DNA of 5,340 nt from Arthrobacter sp. (GTDB lineage Bacteria > Actinomycetota > Actinomycetes > Actinomycetales > Micrococcaceae): positions 1 through 5,340 of the forward strand of contig JAODMA010000238.1 in NCBI GenBank assembly GCA_025464545.1, read 5' to 3'. Positions 1 through 5,180 of the stretch are shown here, one piece after another. Made by a program: the position numbers and the translations under genes. The notes beneath the pieces were generated by a model. The model had not been told where the DNA came from and made no database searches. It saw nothing but the letters and a program-made list of their open reading frames with translations. Each line of letters opens with the position of its first letter. The stretch's first letter is position 1.

Positions 1-62
1 AGCACATTGACGACATCCTCGCCGACCTCGACGCCGGTTTCCGCGCGGCCAAGGCCGACTGA
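1..62 (+). CDS. metY: O-acetylhomoserine sulfhydrylase, C-terminal end only
   Basis: Only the last 20 codons and the TGA stop (60-62) are present; the reading phase starts at base 3. The peptide reads HIDDILADLDAGFRAAKAD. The 'EHIDDIL-DL--GF' type ending is typical of O-acetylhomoserine/O-acetylserine sulfhydrylases, PLP enzymes of the Cys/Met metabolism family that make homocysteine from O-acetylhomoserine and sulfide in the cytoplasm. The neighbour supports this: the next gene is metX, which supplies O-acetylhomoserine, and metY-metX pairs are common in actinobacteria. The catalytic lysine and PLP region lie outside the window. Other members of the family, such as cystathionine gamma-synthase or MetZ, end in a similar way, so the exact member is inferred from the ending plus context. 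Confidence 0.8.
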   Translation, partial: HIDDILADLDAGFRAAKAD

Positions 63-71
63 TCCGCCGGT

Positions 72-105
72 CTCCGGTGCCCCGGCCGCGCGCCGGGCAC
101 CGGAG
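72..105 (+). terminator. GC-rich stem-loop after metY
   Basis: Ten bases after the metY stop, the left arm 72-86 (CTCCGGTGCCCCGGC) pairs with the right arm 92-105 (GCCGGGCACCGGAG). This gives a 14-bp stem with one bulged C and a 5-base loop. No T-tract follows, which is common for high-GC actinobacterial terminators. It would separate metY transcription from the riboswitch-controlled metX unit. The stem is seen in the sequence; its function is inferred. Confidence 0.6.
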
Positions 106-164
106 GCCGCCGGCCGGGAGTCACATAGCCGTCACAATCTTCGCCACAACGGCGCTCCGTTTCG

Positions 165-170
165 TACACT
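165..170 (+). promoter_or_regulatory. Possible -10 element for the metX riboswitch transcript
   Basis: TACACT fits the TAnnnT pattern of actinobacterial housekeeping -10 boxes. It lies 6 bases before the first P1 base of the riboswitch at 176, so a transcript starting about 7 bases downstream would begin with the aptamer. No good -35 is visible; TTCGCC at 140-145 is weak and would be 19 bases away. Confidence 0.4.
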
Positions 171-175
171 CGAGG

Positions 176-290
176 CAGGTCATGAGTGCCAGCGACAGCC
201 CCGGCTCGCTGGCCGGCAACCCTCCTTTTGCGGCGGGGTGCCCCGGGTGAAGACCTGGCCTGCCGGTCTGCCGACGGCGGGCAAGCGCGA
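176..290 (+). promoter_or_regulatory. SAM-IV riboswitch controlling metX
   Basis: The sequence and fold match the SAM-IV class, an S-adenosylmethionine aptamer known from Actinomycetales upstream of sulfur-metabolism genes. Hand folding gives the following elements. P1 is 176-181 with 252-257. P2 is GCCAGCGA (188-195) with TCGCTGGC (206-213). P3 is 219-225 with 232-239, containing a bulge and a wobble. A first pseudoknot joins the P2 loop CCCGG (200-204) to CCGGG (243-247). A downstream hairpin is 260-265 with 275-280. A second pseudoknot joins TTGCG (228-232) to CGCGA (286-290) with one G-U pair; this extra 3' pseudoknot separates SAM-IV from SAM-I. The conserved blocks GTCATGAGTGCCAGCG, GGCCGGCAACCCTCC and GCAAGCGCG are recognisable from memory of known members. 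No terminator hairpin fits between 290 and the ATG at 305, so control is probably translational: bound SAM would make the ribosome binding site less accessible. Confidence 0.93.
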
Positions 291-293
291 TGT

Positions 294-298
294 GAAGG
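294..298 (+). promoter_or_regulatory. metX ribosome binding site next to the riboswitch
   Basis: GAAGG lies 6 bases before the ATG at 305 and 3 bases after the last pseudoknot base (290). It fixes the metX start and places ribosome binding within steric reach of the folded aptamer. Confidence 0.7.
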
Positions 299-304
299 TC
301 CCAG

Positions 305-1483
305 ATGACGATTGCCGTCACCCGCAAGGGTGCACCCGTAAGCTCCACCGCCAGCACGCCTGCTACCGGCCCGGCAGTGGCAGCAGGTCATTACCCCGTT
401 CCCGACGGAACGGTCCAATATCTCCGGATCGGCGACCTCGACCTCGAGTCCGGTTCCCGGCTGCCCGATGTCACCCTTGGCTATGAAACGTGGGGGACCC
501 TCAACGCGGACCGCTCGAACGCTGTGCTCATCGAGCATGCGCTCACCGGCGACACGCATGTCACCCGCGGCGCCAGCGAGGAGCCGGGTTGGTGGGAACA
601 GCTCGCCGGCCCCGGCGCCCCCGTGGATACGGAGAAGTACTTTGTGGTCTCCATCAACATCCTGGGCGGCTGCTACGGTTCCACCGGACCCTCCACGCCG
701 GCTCCGGACGGATTGCCCTGGGGCTCCCGGTTCCCGCTGGTCACCCTGCGCGACACCACGGCAGCCGAAGCCCGGCTGGCGGACGCCCTCGGCATCCGTA
801 GCTGGTACGCAGTCCTGGGCGGGTCCCTCGGCGGCGCCCGCGCCCTGGAGTGGGCCGTGACCTTCCCGGAGCGGGTCCGGCGCTGCGCCGTGATTTCCAT
901 CGGGGCCAGCAGCACCGCCGAACAGATCGCTTTCGCCCAGGCCCAGACACTCGCCATCCGCCAGGATCCCGGCTTCAACGGCGGGGACTACTACGGCGGT
1001 CCGGGGCCCGTTGCCGGCCTTGCCCTGGCCCGACGCATCGCGCACATCACCTACCGATCCGCCGCCGAGCTGGACGGACGCTTCGGCCGGAATCCCCAGG
1101 AACCCGAAGCCCCGTTGCAGGCCGGGTCCCTGGCCGGCCGGGGCCGCTACCAGGTGGAAAGCTACCTCGACCACCAGGGCAACAAACTCGTCCGGCGGTT
1201 CGACGCGAACAGCTATATCGCCATCACCGAGGCACTCATGAGCCACGACGTCAGCCGCGGCCGCGGCGAACTCGAGGAGGCCCTGGCGCCGGCCACGGCC
1301 GAGTTCCTGGTGGCAGCCGTGGACTCGGACCGGCTGTATTTTCCGGCCCAGTCCCACGCCCTCGCCCACGCCCTGCCCGGGACCGTGGAGGTACAGGTGA
1401 TCCGGGCGCCGATCGGTCACGACGGCTTCCTGACCGAGATCGGCCAGCTCAGCGGGCAGCTCCGGGAGAACTTCTTCGGCTAG
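305..1483 (+). CDS. metX: Homoserine O-acetyltransferase
   Basis: This 392-residue cytoplasmic enzyme transfers acetyl from acetyl-CoA to L-homoserine, giving O-acetylhomoserine, the committed step of methionine synthesis and the substrate of MetY upstream. It has the alpha/beta-hydrolase fold of the MetX family. The nucleophile elbow is LGGSLGGARALEW with Ser174; the more usual motif is GGSMGG. The other triad residues are Asp342 in DSDRLYFP and His372 in IGHDGFL. Further family marks are HALTGD (78-83), the NILGGCYGSTGPS stretch (118-130) and the SYLDHQG region (286-292). Length is normal for the family, with a variable 30-residue N-terminal stretch before HYPVPDG. The start at 305 is supported by GAAGG 6 bases upstream. 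Expression is expected to fall when SAM is abundant, through the SAM-IV leader. Some MetX proteins use succinyl-CoA; acetyl is the likelier donor here because of the neighbouring metY and the actinobacterial setting, but sequence inspection alone does not settle it. Confidence 0.96.
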   Translation: MTIAVTRKGAPVSSTASTPATGPAVAAGHYPVPDGTVQYLRIGDLDLESGSRLPDVTLGYETWGTLNADRSNAVLIEHALTGDTHVTRGASEEPGWWEQLAGPGAPVDTEKYFVVSINILGGCYGSTGPSTPAPDGLPWGSRFPLVTLRDTTAAEARLADALGIRSWYAVLGGSLGGARALEWAVTFPERVRRCAVISIGASSTAEQIAFAQAQTLAIRQDPGFNGGDYYGGPGPVAGLALARRIAHITYRSAAELDGRFGRNPQEPEAPLQAGSLAGRGRYQVESYLDHQGNKLVRRFDANSYIAITEALMSHDVSRGRGELEEALAPATAEFLVAAVDSDRLYFPAQSHALAHALPGTVEVQVIRAPIGHDGFLTEIGQLSGQLRENFFG

Positions 1484-1539
1484 TCCCTGCCCACAAAGGG
1501 TGATCTTCTGGACCCGGGCCTCCGCTGCCTGTGCATTTT

Positions 1540-1556
1540 TGCAGACGCGCTCTGCA
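1540..1556 (+). repeat. Inverted repeat upstream of the transporter promoter
   Basis: TGCAGA (1540-1545) and TCTGCA (1551-1556) form perfect 6-bp arms around CGCGC. A second, overlapping pairing is GTGCA (1531-1535) with TGCAC (1553-1557). It ends 10 bases before the -35 box at 1567, a usual position for an activator or repressor site. It could instead be a weak hairpin ending metX transcripts, but no T-tract follows on the plus strand. Confidence 0.4.
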
Positions 1557-1566
1557 CTAATGGCCG

Positions 1567-1595
1567 TTGAGACGGCGGGCGGCAGCGCCCATACT
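1567..1595 (+). promoter_or_regulatory. Housekeeping-type promoter of the transporter gene
   Basis: TTGAGA (1567-1572) and CATACT (1590-1595) are separated by exactly 17 bases. They match TTGACA and TATAAT at 5 of 6 and 4 of 6 positions. Transcription would start near 1601-1604, giving a leader of about 80 bases before the transporter ATG at 1685. This is the best promoter-like sequence in the window. No clear metX terminator lies in 1484-1566, so some read-through from metX is possible. Confidence 0.6.
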
Positions 1596-1607
1596 CATTG
1601 AGAATGA
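1595..1607 (+). repeat. Small inverted repeat at the predicted transcription start
   Basis: TCATT (1595-1599) and AATGA (1603-1607) are perfect 5-bp arms around GAG. The repeat overlaps the last -10 base and the likely start point, where a bound repressor would block RNA polymerase. It is short and could be chance. Confidence 0.3.
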
Positions 1608-1654
1608 TGCCGCGTGTCACAAATCACAGGCGTCCTCCTCCCAATGGTCCATAG
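1604..1654 (+). CDS. Possible leaderless upstream ORF (16 codons)
   Basis: ATG at 1604, followed by a second ATG, opens a frame encoding MMPRVTNHRRPPPNGP that stops at TAG 1652-1654. There is no ribosome binding site before it. The predicted promoter would place the transcript start at or next to this ATG, so it could be translated as a leaderless message, which is common in actinobacteria. Three prolines in a row and a proline before the stop are known contexts for slow elongation and termination. The stop directly abuts the hairpin at 1655-1672 in front of the transporter ribosome binding site. A short frame like this is easily expected by chance; no homologue is recognised. Confidence 0.25.
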   Translation: MMPRVTNHRRPPPNGP

Positions 1655-1679
1655 GGTGTCGACGGAGACACCGAAGGAG
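1655..1679 (+). promoter_or_regulatory. Leader hairpin plus ribosome binding site of the transporter gene
   Basis: GGTGTC (1655-1660) and GACACC (1667-1672) form a perfect 6-bp stem with loop GACGGA. It is followed without a gap by the strong Shine-Dalgarno sequence GAAGGAG (1673-1679), 5 bases before the ATG at 1685. The site itself is not paired, so the hairpin may present the site or stabilise the mRNA rather than hide it. Confidence 0.5.
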
Positions 1680-1684
1680 TCGAA

Positions 1685-3067
1685 ATGAGTACGCACAACG
1701 CAGCCGCCAGGCGCCCGGAAGAGCCCGATGTTAAGTCGTCCGGCCTGAAGAAGGTGGTGACGGCCTCCATGGCCGGCACCGTCGTGGAATGGTATGAGTT
1801 CTTCCTCTATGCTTCCGCAGCCACCCTCGTCTTCGGCAAGCTGTTCTTCCCGAACTCCGGCACGGAGCTGGACGGCATCATCGCCGCCTTCGTGACCTAC
1901 GCTGTCGGCTTCGTGGCCCGCCCGATCGGCGGCATCGTCTTCGGCCACTTCGGCGACAAGTTCGGCCGCAAGCAGCTCCTCCAGCTCAGCATCATCCTGG
2001 TCGGCGTCGCGACCTTCGCGATGGGCTGCCTGCCGACGTTCCAGCAGATCGGCTACTGGGCCCCGGCCCTGCTCGTCTTCCTCCGCTTTGTCCAGGGCTT
2101 CGCCGTCGGCGGCGAATGGGGCGGCGCCGTCCTCCTCGTCGCCGAGCACAGCCCGAGCAAGTCCCGCGGTTTCTGGTCATCCTGGCCGCAGTCCGCCGTT
2201 CCGATGGGCAACCTGCTCGCCACCGGTGTGCTGTTCACCCTGTCCTCCACGCTGTCCTCGGCCGAGTTCCTGGGCTGGGGCTGGCGCGTAGCGTTCTGGC
2301 TCTCCGCCGTGATCGTGATCGTCGGTTACTACATCCGCACCAAAGTCCAGGACGCCCCGATCTTCCTGGAGGCGCGCAAGGACGTTGTTGTCGAGAACAA
2401 GGGCTACGGCGTCGCCGAGGTCTTCCGCCGCTACCCCCGCGGCGTCTTCACCGCCATGGGCCTGCGCTTCGCGGAAAACATCCTCTACTACCTCGTGGTC
2501 ACCTTCTCCATCACCTATCTGAAGATCATCGTCCAGACCGACACGTCCCGGATCCTGCTGCTCCTGCTGATCGCGCACTTTATCCACTTCTGCGCAATCC
2601 CGCTGGTCGGCAAGCTCTCCGACAACTTCGGCCGCAAGCCGGTCTACATGGCCGGTGCGCTCCTCGGAGCAACCTGGGGCTTCTTCGCCTTCCCGATGAT
2701 GGACACCAAGAACGACCTCATCATCCTGGCCGCCATCACCATCGGCCTGATGTTCCACGCCCTCATGTACGCCGGGCAGCCGGCGCTCATGGCGGAAATG
2801 TTCCCGACCCGGATGCGCTACTCCGGCGTCTCGCTCGGCTACCAGGTGACCTCGATCGTGGCCGGCTCGCTGGCACCGATCATCGCCACCGCCCTGCTGA
2901 GCCAGTACAAGTCCTCCACCCCGGTGGCCGTCTACCTGCTGATCGCCTGCGCCATCACGGCCGTCGCGGTGTTCCTCCTCAAGGAAACCCGCGGGATCTC
3001 GCTGCACGACGTCGACGCCGCCGACGCCCAGGGCACGGCTGACCTCCTCGCCGCCGGCAAGAAGTAA
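1685..3067 (+). CDS. MFS transporter, metabolite:H+ symporter (MHS) family
   Basis: A 460-residue inner-membrane protein with about 12 hydrophobic segments, expected to import an organic acid, betaine or similar metabolite with protons. MHS marks, in order, are VVEWYEFFLY in helix 1 (33-42); RPIGGIVFGHFGDKFGRK between helices 2 and 3 (79-96), with the MFS GxxxDxxGRK signature; RFVQGFAVGGEWGG in helix 4 (134-147); the repeated signature GKLSDNFGRKP between helices 8 and 9 (309-319); and AEMFPTRMRYSGVSLGYQ before helix 11 (370-387). The central loop is near 219-252. The family includes ShiA, KgtP, CitA and ProP; the tail is short and lacks the ProP-type coiled coil. The start is supported by GAAGGAG 5 bases upstream. 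The gene has its own promoter and terminator, so it is probably monocistronic. The substrate cannot be read from the sequence. Its position beside the valine-catabolic locus makes a branched-chain or short organic acid one possibility. Confidence 0.92.
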   Translation: MSTHNAAARRPEEPDVKSSGLKKVVTASMAGTVVEWYEFFLYASAATLVFGKLFFPNSGTELDGIIAAFVTYAVGFVARPIGGIVFGHFGDKFGRKQLLQLSIILVGVATFAMGCLPTFQQIGYWAPALLVFLRFVQGFAVGGEWGGAVLLVAEHSPSKSRGFWSSWPQSAVPMGNLLATGVLFTLSSTLSSAEFLGWGWRVAFWLSAVIVIVGYYIRTKVQDAPIFLEARKDVVVENKGYGVAEVFRRYPRGVFTAMGLRFAENILYYLVVTFSITYLKIIVQTDTSRILLLLLIAHFIHFCAIPLVGKLSDNFGRKPVYMAGALLGATWGFFAFPMMDTKNDLIILAAITIGLMFHALMYAGQPALMAEMFPTRMRYSGVSLGYQVTSIVAGSLAPIIATALLSQYKSSTPVAVYLLIACAITAVAVFLLKETRGISLHDVDAADAQGTADLLAAGKK

Positions 3068-3091
3068 CAGCCAGGAAATAACAGTTACCAC

Positions 3092-3143
3092 AGACAACAA
3101 CAGCCCTTGTCCCGTTCCGCGGGGACAAGGGCTGTTGTTGTCT
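3092..3143. terminator. Bidirectional terminator between converging genes
   Basis: A perfect 22-bp inverted repeat pairs 3092-3113 with 3122-3143 around an 8-base loop (3114-3121). The inner 11 bp (CAGCCCTTGTC core) are GC-richer. The outer part reads TGTTGTTGTCT at the 3' end on both strands, acting as a T-rich tail in each direction. It begins 24 bases after the transporter stop and ends 24 bases before the stop of the lysR gene on the opposite strand, so one structure can serve both units. Confidence 0.9.
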
Positions 3144-3167
3144 ACCGCTGATTGCCAGCGCGCCGCC

Positions 3168-4073
3168 TCAGCCGGCGAGCACTGCCTGACGTTCGGAAAC
3201 CTCCATCCGGACGGCCTCGATCACGGCCTGTACGGGGGCGGAGCGCAGCGATTCCGAACGCGCCACCGCCCAGATGGGAAGCTGGCGCTGGAAGTCGTCG
3301 GGCAGGACCGGCAGGAAATCCGGGTTCCCGACGACCAGGAAATTGGGCAGCAGCCCGATGCCCGCGCCGCGCCGGACGGCTTCGAGCTGGGCGAAGATGC
3401 TGGTGGCCTGGAAACTGGAACGCGGGACCGGAAGCTGGGTCGAGCGGTGGCCCAGTTCGGCAACCTGGAGCGCGGACTCCACGTAGGAGACAAAACCGTG
3501 CTGCCGGACGTCGTCGAGCGTGACCGGCAACCCGCGCTCCCGGGCGTACTGCGGGCTGGCGTAGAGCCGCAGAAAGTAGTTGCTGAGGAAAATGGTCTGC
3601 GCATTTGTCACGTCCAGGTTCCCCACCACCACCTCAAGGTCCACTCCGGAGCGGTTCTGGCTGACTTTGCGGGTGGCGCTGAGTATCTCCACGTTGAGCA
3701 GCGGATGTTCCTGCTGCAGCCGCACGAGGGCCGGAGCGACGAAGGCGGCACCGAACCCGTCCGGCGTCGCGATCCGGACCATGCCGGCAAGCAGATCCCC
3801 GGTCCGGGCGATGGTGCTGGACAGCGCTCCCAGCGTGCCCTCGATGGCTTCCGCCGCCGCGACCGCCTGGCTGCCGAGCTCGGTCAGCTCCCAGCCGTGC
3901 GGGCTCCGCTCGAGGGTGCGCCCGCCGAGCTGCTTGTCCAGGGCGAGGATCCGGCGGGAGATGGTGGTGTGGGTGGTGCCCAGGGTCTCCGCGACAGCAT
4001 TGAACCGGCCCAGCCGGGCAACGGTCAGCAGGATCAGCAGATCATCGGGGCTCGGAAGCCGCCTCAAGTCCAC
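3168..4073 (-). CDS. LysR-family transcriptional regulator, likely regulator of mmsBA
   Basis: A 301-residue cytoplasmic DNA-binding protein. The winged helix-turn-helix covers about residues 10-68: FNAVAETLGTTHTTISRRI is the helix-turn-helix and RTLERSPHGWELTELG the wing. A linker helix (about 69-93) leads to a periplasmic-binding-like effector domain (about 96-295) that starts MVRIATPDGFG. I chose the GTG start at 4073 because GGAGGAG (4081-4087) lies 7 bases before it and the resulting length is typical of the family. ATGs further upstream in frame (4106, 4112, 4217) lack a good site and would add an Arg-rich, low-homology extension across the intergenic palindrome. The gene diverges from mmsB with a 157-base gap, the classic LysR layout in which the protein regulates the divergent unit and itself. 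The inducer is unknown; 3-hydroxyisobutyrate or a related valine intermediate is an inference from context. Pseudomonas MmsR, which controls mmsAB there, belongs to the AraC family and is not related. Confidence 0.88.
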   Translation of the reverse strand: MDLRRLPSPDDLLILLTVARLGRFNAVAETLGTTHTTISRRILALDKQLGGRTLERSPHGWELTELGSQAVAAAEAIEGTLGALSSTIARTGDLLAGMVRIATPDGFGAAFVAPALVRLQQEHPLLNVEILSATRKVSQNRSGVDLEVVVGNLDVTNAQTIFLSNYFLRLYASPQYARERGLPVTLDDVRQHGFVSYVESALQVAELGHRSTQLPVPRSSFQATSIFAQLEAVRRGAGIGLLPNFLVVGNPDFLPVLPDDFQRQLPIWAVARSESLRSAPVQAVIEAVRMEVSERQAVLAG

Positions 4074-4083
4074 GAGAATTCTC
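4074..4083. repeat. 10-bp palindrome GAGAATTCTC between lysR ribosome binding site and start codon
   Basis: GAGAATTCTC is a perfect palindrome abutting the lysR GTG and overlapping three bases of its GGAGGAG. It is too tight to form an RNA hairpin. It may be a DNA-level site or chance; a second GAATTC lies at 4175-4180 near the mmsB start region. Confidence 0.3.
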
Positions 4084-4087
4084 CTCC
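4081..4087 (-). promoter_or_regulatory. lysR ribosome binding site that decides the start
   Basis: On the minus strand GGAGGAG, a near-perfect anti-16S match, stands 7 bases before GTG 4073. This is the strongest Shine-Dalgarno in the upstream part of the frame, which favours the GTG over the ATGs at 4106, 4112 and 4217. Confidence 0.75.
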
Positions 4088-4094
4088 GGCGGCG

Positions 4095-4112
4095 ATGTGC
4101 ATCCATGCACAT
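4095..4112. promoter_or_regulatory. 18-bp palindrome, candidate operator in the lysR-mmsB intergenic region
   Basis: ATGTGCAT (4095-4102) and ATGCACAT (4105-4112) are perfect 8-bp arms separated by CC. The site lies 22 bases upstream of the lysR GTG and about 60 bases upstream of the proposed mmsB -10, a position suited to autorepression of lysR and activation of mmsB. The GATGTG half-site recurs at 4151-4156. The symmetry is even-spaced, so it is not a textbook T-N11-A LysR box; another regulator could own it. Confidence 0.6.
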
Positions 4113-4172
4113 GCCATCTGTAGTTTTTTGCCTTGATTGCACTGTAACAGGATGTGATGCTGGACACGGAAC

Positions 4173-4178
4173 TAGAAT
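4173..4178 (+). promoter_or_regulatory. Possible -10 element of mmsB
   Basis: TAGAAT matches TATAAT at 5 of 6 positions and would start transcription near 4185, about 46 bases before mmsB. No good -35 stands 16-18 bases upstream, which fits a promoter that needs an activator such as the divergent LysR protein. An alternative is TTGATT (4133-4138) with GATGCT (4156-4161), spacing 17 but a poor -10. Confidence 0.4.
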
Positions 4179-4230
4179 TCGGCGCACGAGGATCGCGCGC
4201 AGCAGCAGACAAAGCAAAGGAGCTTATGCC

Positions 4231-5133
4231 ATGGCAGTAATCGCTTGGATCGGACTGGGGAACATGGGCGGGTCCATGTCGGTGAATCTGGCGAAGGCCG
4301 GGCATGAGGTCCGGGGCTTCGACCTCAATGCCGAGGCCCTCGCCGCTGCCGAAGCTGGTGGCGTGAAACCGGCCGGCAGCATTGCGGCGGCCGTCGAGGG
4401 TGCCGACGTCGTCTTCACCATGCTGCCCAAGGGCGAGCACGCCCGCGCCGTCTACCTGGGCGAGGACGGCGTCCTGGCACACGCGGACACCCGCACGCTC
4501 CTGGTGGATTCCTCCACTATCGACATCGCCTCCGCGCAGGCCCTGCACGACGCCGCGGCTGCCGCCGGCTTCCGCTTCGTCGATGCCCCGGTCTCCGGCG
4601 GCATGAGCGGCGCGAAGGCGGCGACCCTCACCTTCATGATCGGCGGCGAGGCAGGCGCCGTCGCCGAAGCCGCCGAATACATCCGCCCGATGGCGGCGAA
4701 CATCATCCCGACCGGCGGCCCCACCACCGGCCAGGCCGCGAAGATCTGCAACAACCTCATGCTCTTCATCAACCTGGCCTCGACCGCGGAGGGTGCCGTC
4801 CTGGCGGACCGCCTCGGACTGGACAAGCAGGTCTTCTGGGACATCGCTTCCGTCTCCTCCGGCGACAGCTGGGCCCTGCGCACCTGGTATCCGGTGGCCG
4901 GCGTCGTTCCGACCGCCGCCTCCAACAACGACTTCGCTCCCACCTTCACCACAGAACTGGCAAACAAGGACATCGGGCTGGCCATCAGCGCCACACGTGA
5001 CACCGGCACTCCGCTGGAAATCGGCGAGCACGTCCAGCAGCTCTTCCAGCGCCTGATCGACTCCGGCGAGTCCGGCAAGGACTGCTCGATGATCATCAAA
5101 CTCATCGACGGCTCCCTCGAGTCCGCCAAGTAA
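4231..5133 (+). CDS. mmsB: 3-hydroxyisobutyrate dehydrogenase
   Basis: A 300-residue cytoplasmic enzyme of the beta-hydroxyacid dehydrogenase family, expected to oxidise 3-hydroxyisobutyrate to methylmalonate semialdehyde in valine breakdown. The N-terminal Rossmann domain has IGLGNMGGSM (7-16) and Asp31 after GF, a position that favours NAD over NADP. The substrate-binding motif DAPVSGG is at 118-124 and the catalytic lysine is Lys171 in GQAAKICNNLM (167-177). Conserved NKDIGLA is at 245-251 in the helical C-terminal domain. Length is normal. The ATG at 4231 has AAAGGAG (4216-4222) 8 bases upstream and begins exactly at the Rossmann strand; the frame is open far upstream, but that part is the shadow of lysR. 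The following mmsA start, 47 bases after the stop with no terminator between, supports MmsB over related tartronate-semialdehyde or glyoxylate reductases. Regulation by the divergent LysR gene is inferred from layout. Confidence 0.94.
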   Translation: MAVIAWIGLGNMGGSMSVNLAKAGHEVRGFDLNAEALAAAEAGGVKPAGSIAAAVEGADVVFTMLPKGEHARAVYLGEDGVLAHADTRTLLVDSSTIDIASAQALHDAAAAAGFRFVDAPVSGGMSGAKAATLTFMIGGEAGAVAEAAEYIRPMAANIIPTGGPTTGQAAKICNNLMLFINLASTAEGAVLADRLGLDKQVFWDIASVSSGDSWALRTWYPVAGVVPTAASNNDFAPTFTTELANKDIGLAISATRDTGTPLEIGEHVQQLFQRLIDSGESGKDCSMIIKLIDGSLESAK

Positions 5134-5180
5134 CCTCCGCTCACGCTCACCATCTGCACCACACGAAAGAGACCTACCCC

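Noticed and set aside
182..250. Short open frame with ATG inside the riboswitch P1 (MSASDSPGSL...).
   Set aside because: Every base is accounted for by conserved aptamer structure, and there is no ribosome binding site; the ATG belongs to the conserved GTCATGAG element.
7..486. Plus-strand open frame of 159 codons across the metY end, riboswitch and metX start.
   Set aside because: Out of frame with metY and metX, compositionally a low-complexity Arg/Pro product, and covers structured RNA.
1484..1530. Search for a terminator directly after metX.
   Set aside because: Only a 4-bp pairing around 1485-1500 is visible, with no T-tract; not convincing.
1613..1628. Possible CRP/GlxR-like site CGTGT-N6-TCACA in the transporter leader.
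   Set aside because: Only the right half matches TGTGA-N6-TCACA fully, the left half matches 3 of 5, and it lies downstream of the predicted transcription start; too weak to annotate.
2177..3100. Long minus-strand open frame (307 codons) opposite the transporter gene.
   Set aside because: Product is a Gly/Asp/Glu/His-rich shadow typical of the antisense of high-GC genes; the plus strand encodes a clear MHS transporter.
3135..4136. Long plus-strand open frame (333 codons) opposite lysR.
   Set aside because: Starts inside the terminator stem, has no recognisable domain, and the minus strand encodes a full LysR protein.
3580..4230. Upstream extension of the mmsB frame back to an ATG at 3580.
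   Set aside because: The extension is antisense to lysR and Ser/Arg-rich; the real protein starts at 4231 with a good ribosome binding site and the Rossmann first strand.
5134..5180. mmsB-mmsA gap examined for a promoter, terminator or small gene.
   Set aside because: No stem-loop, promoter pair or reading frame stands out; treated as an intra-operon spacer.
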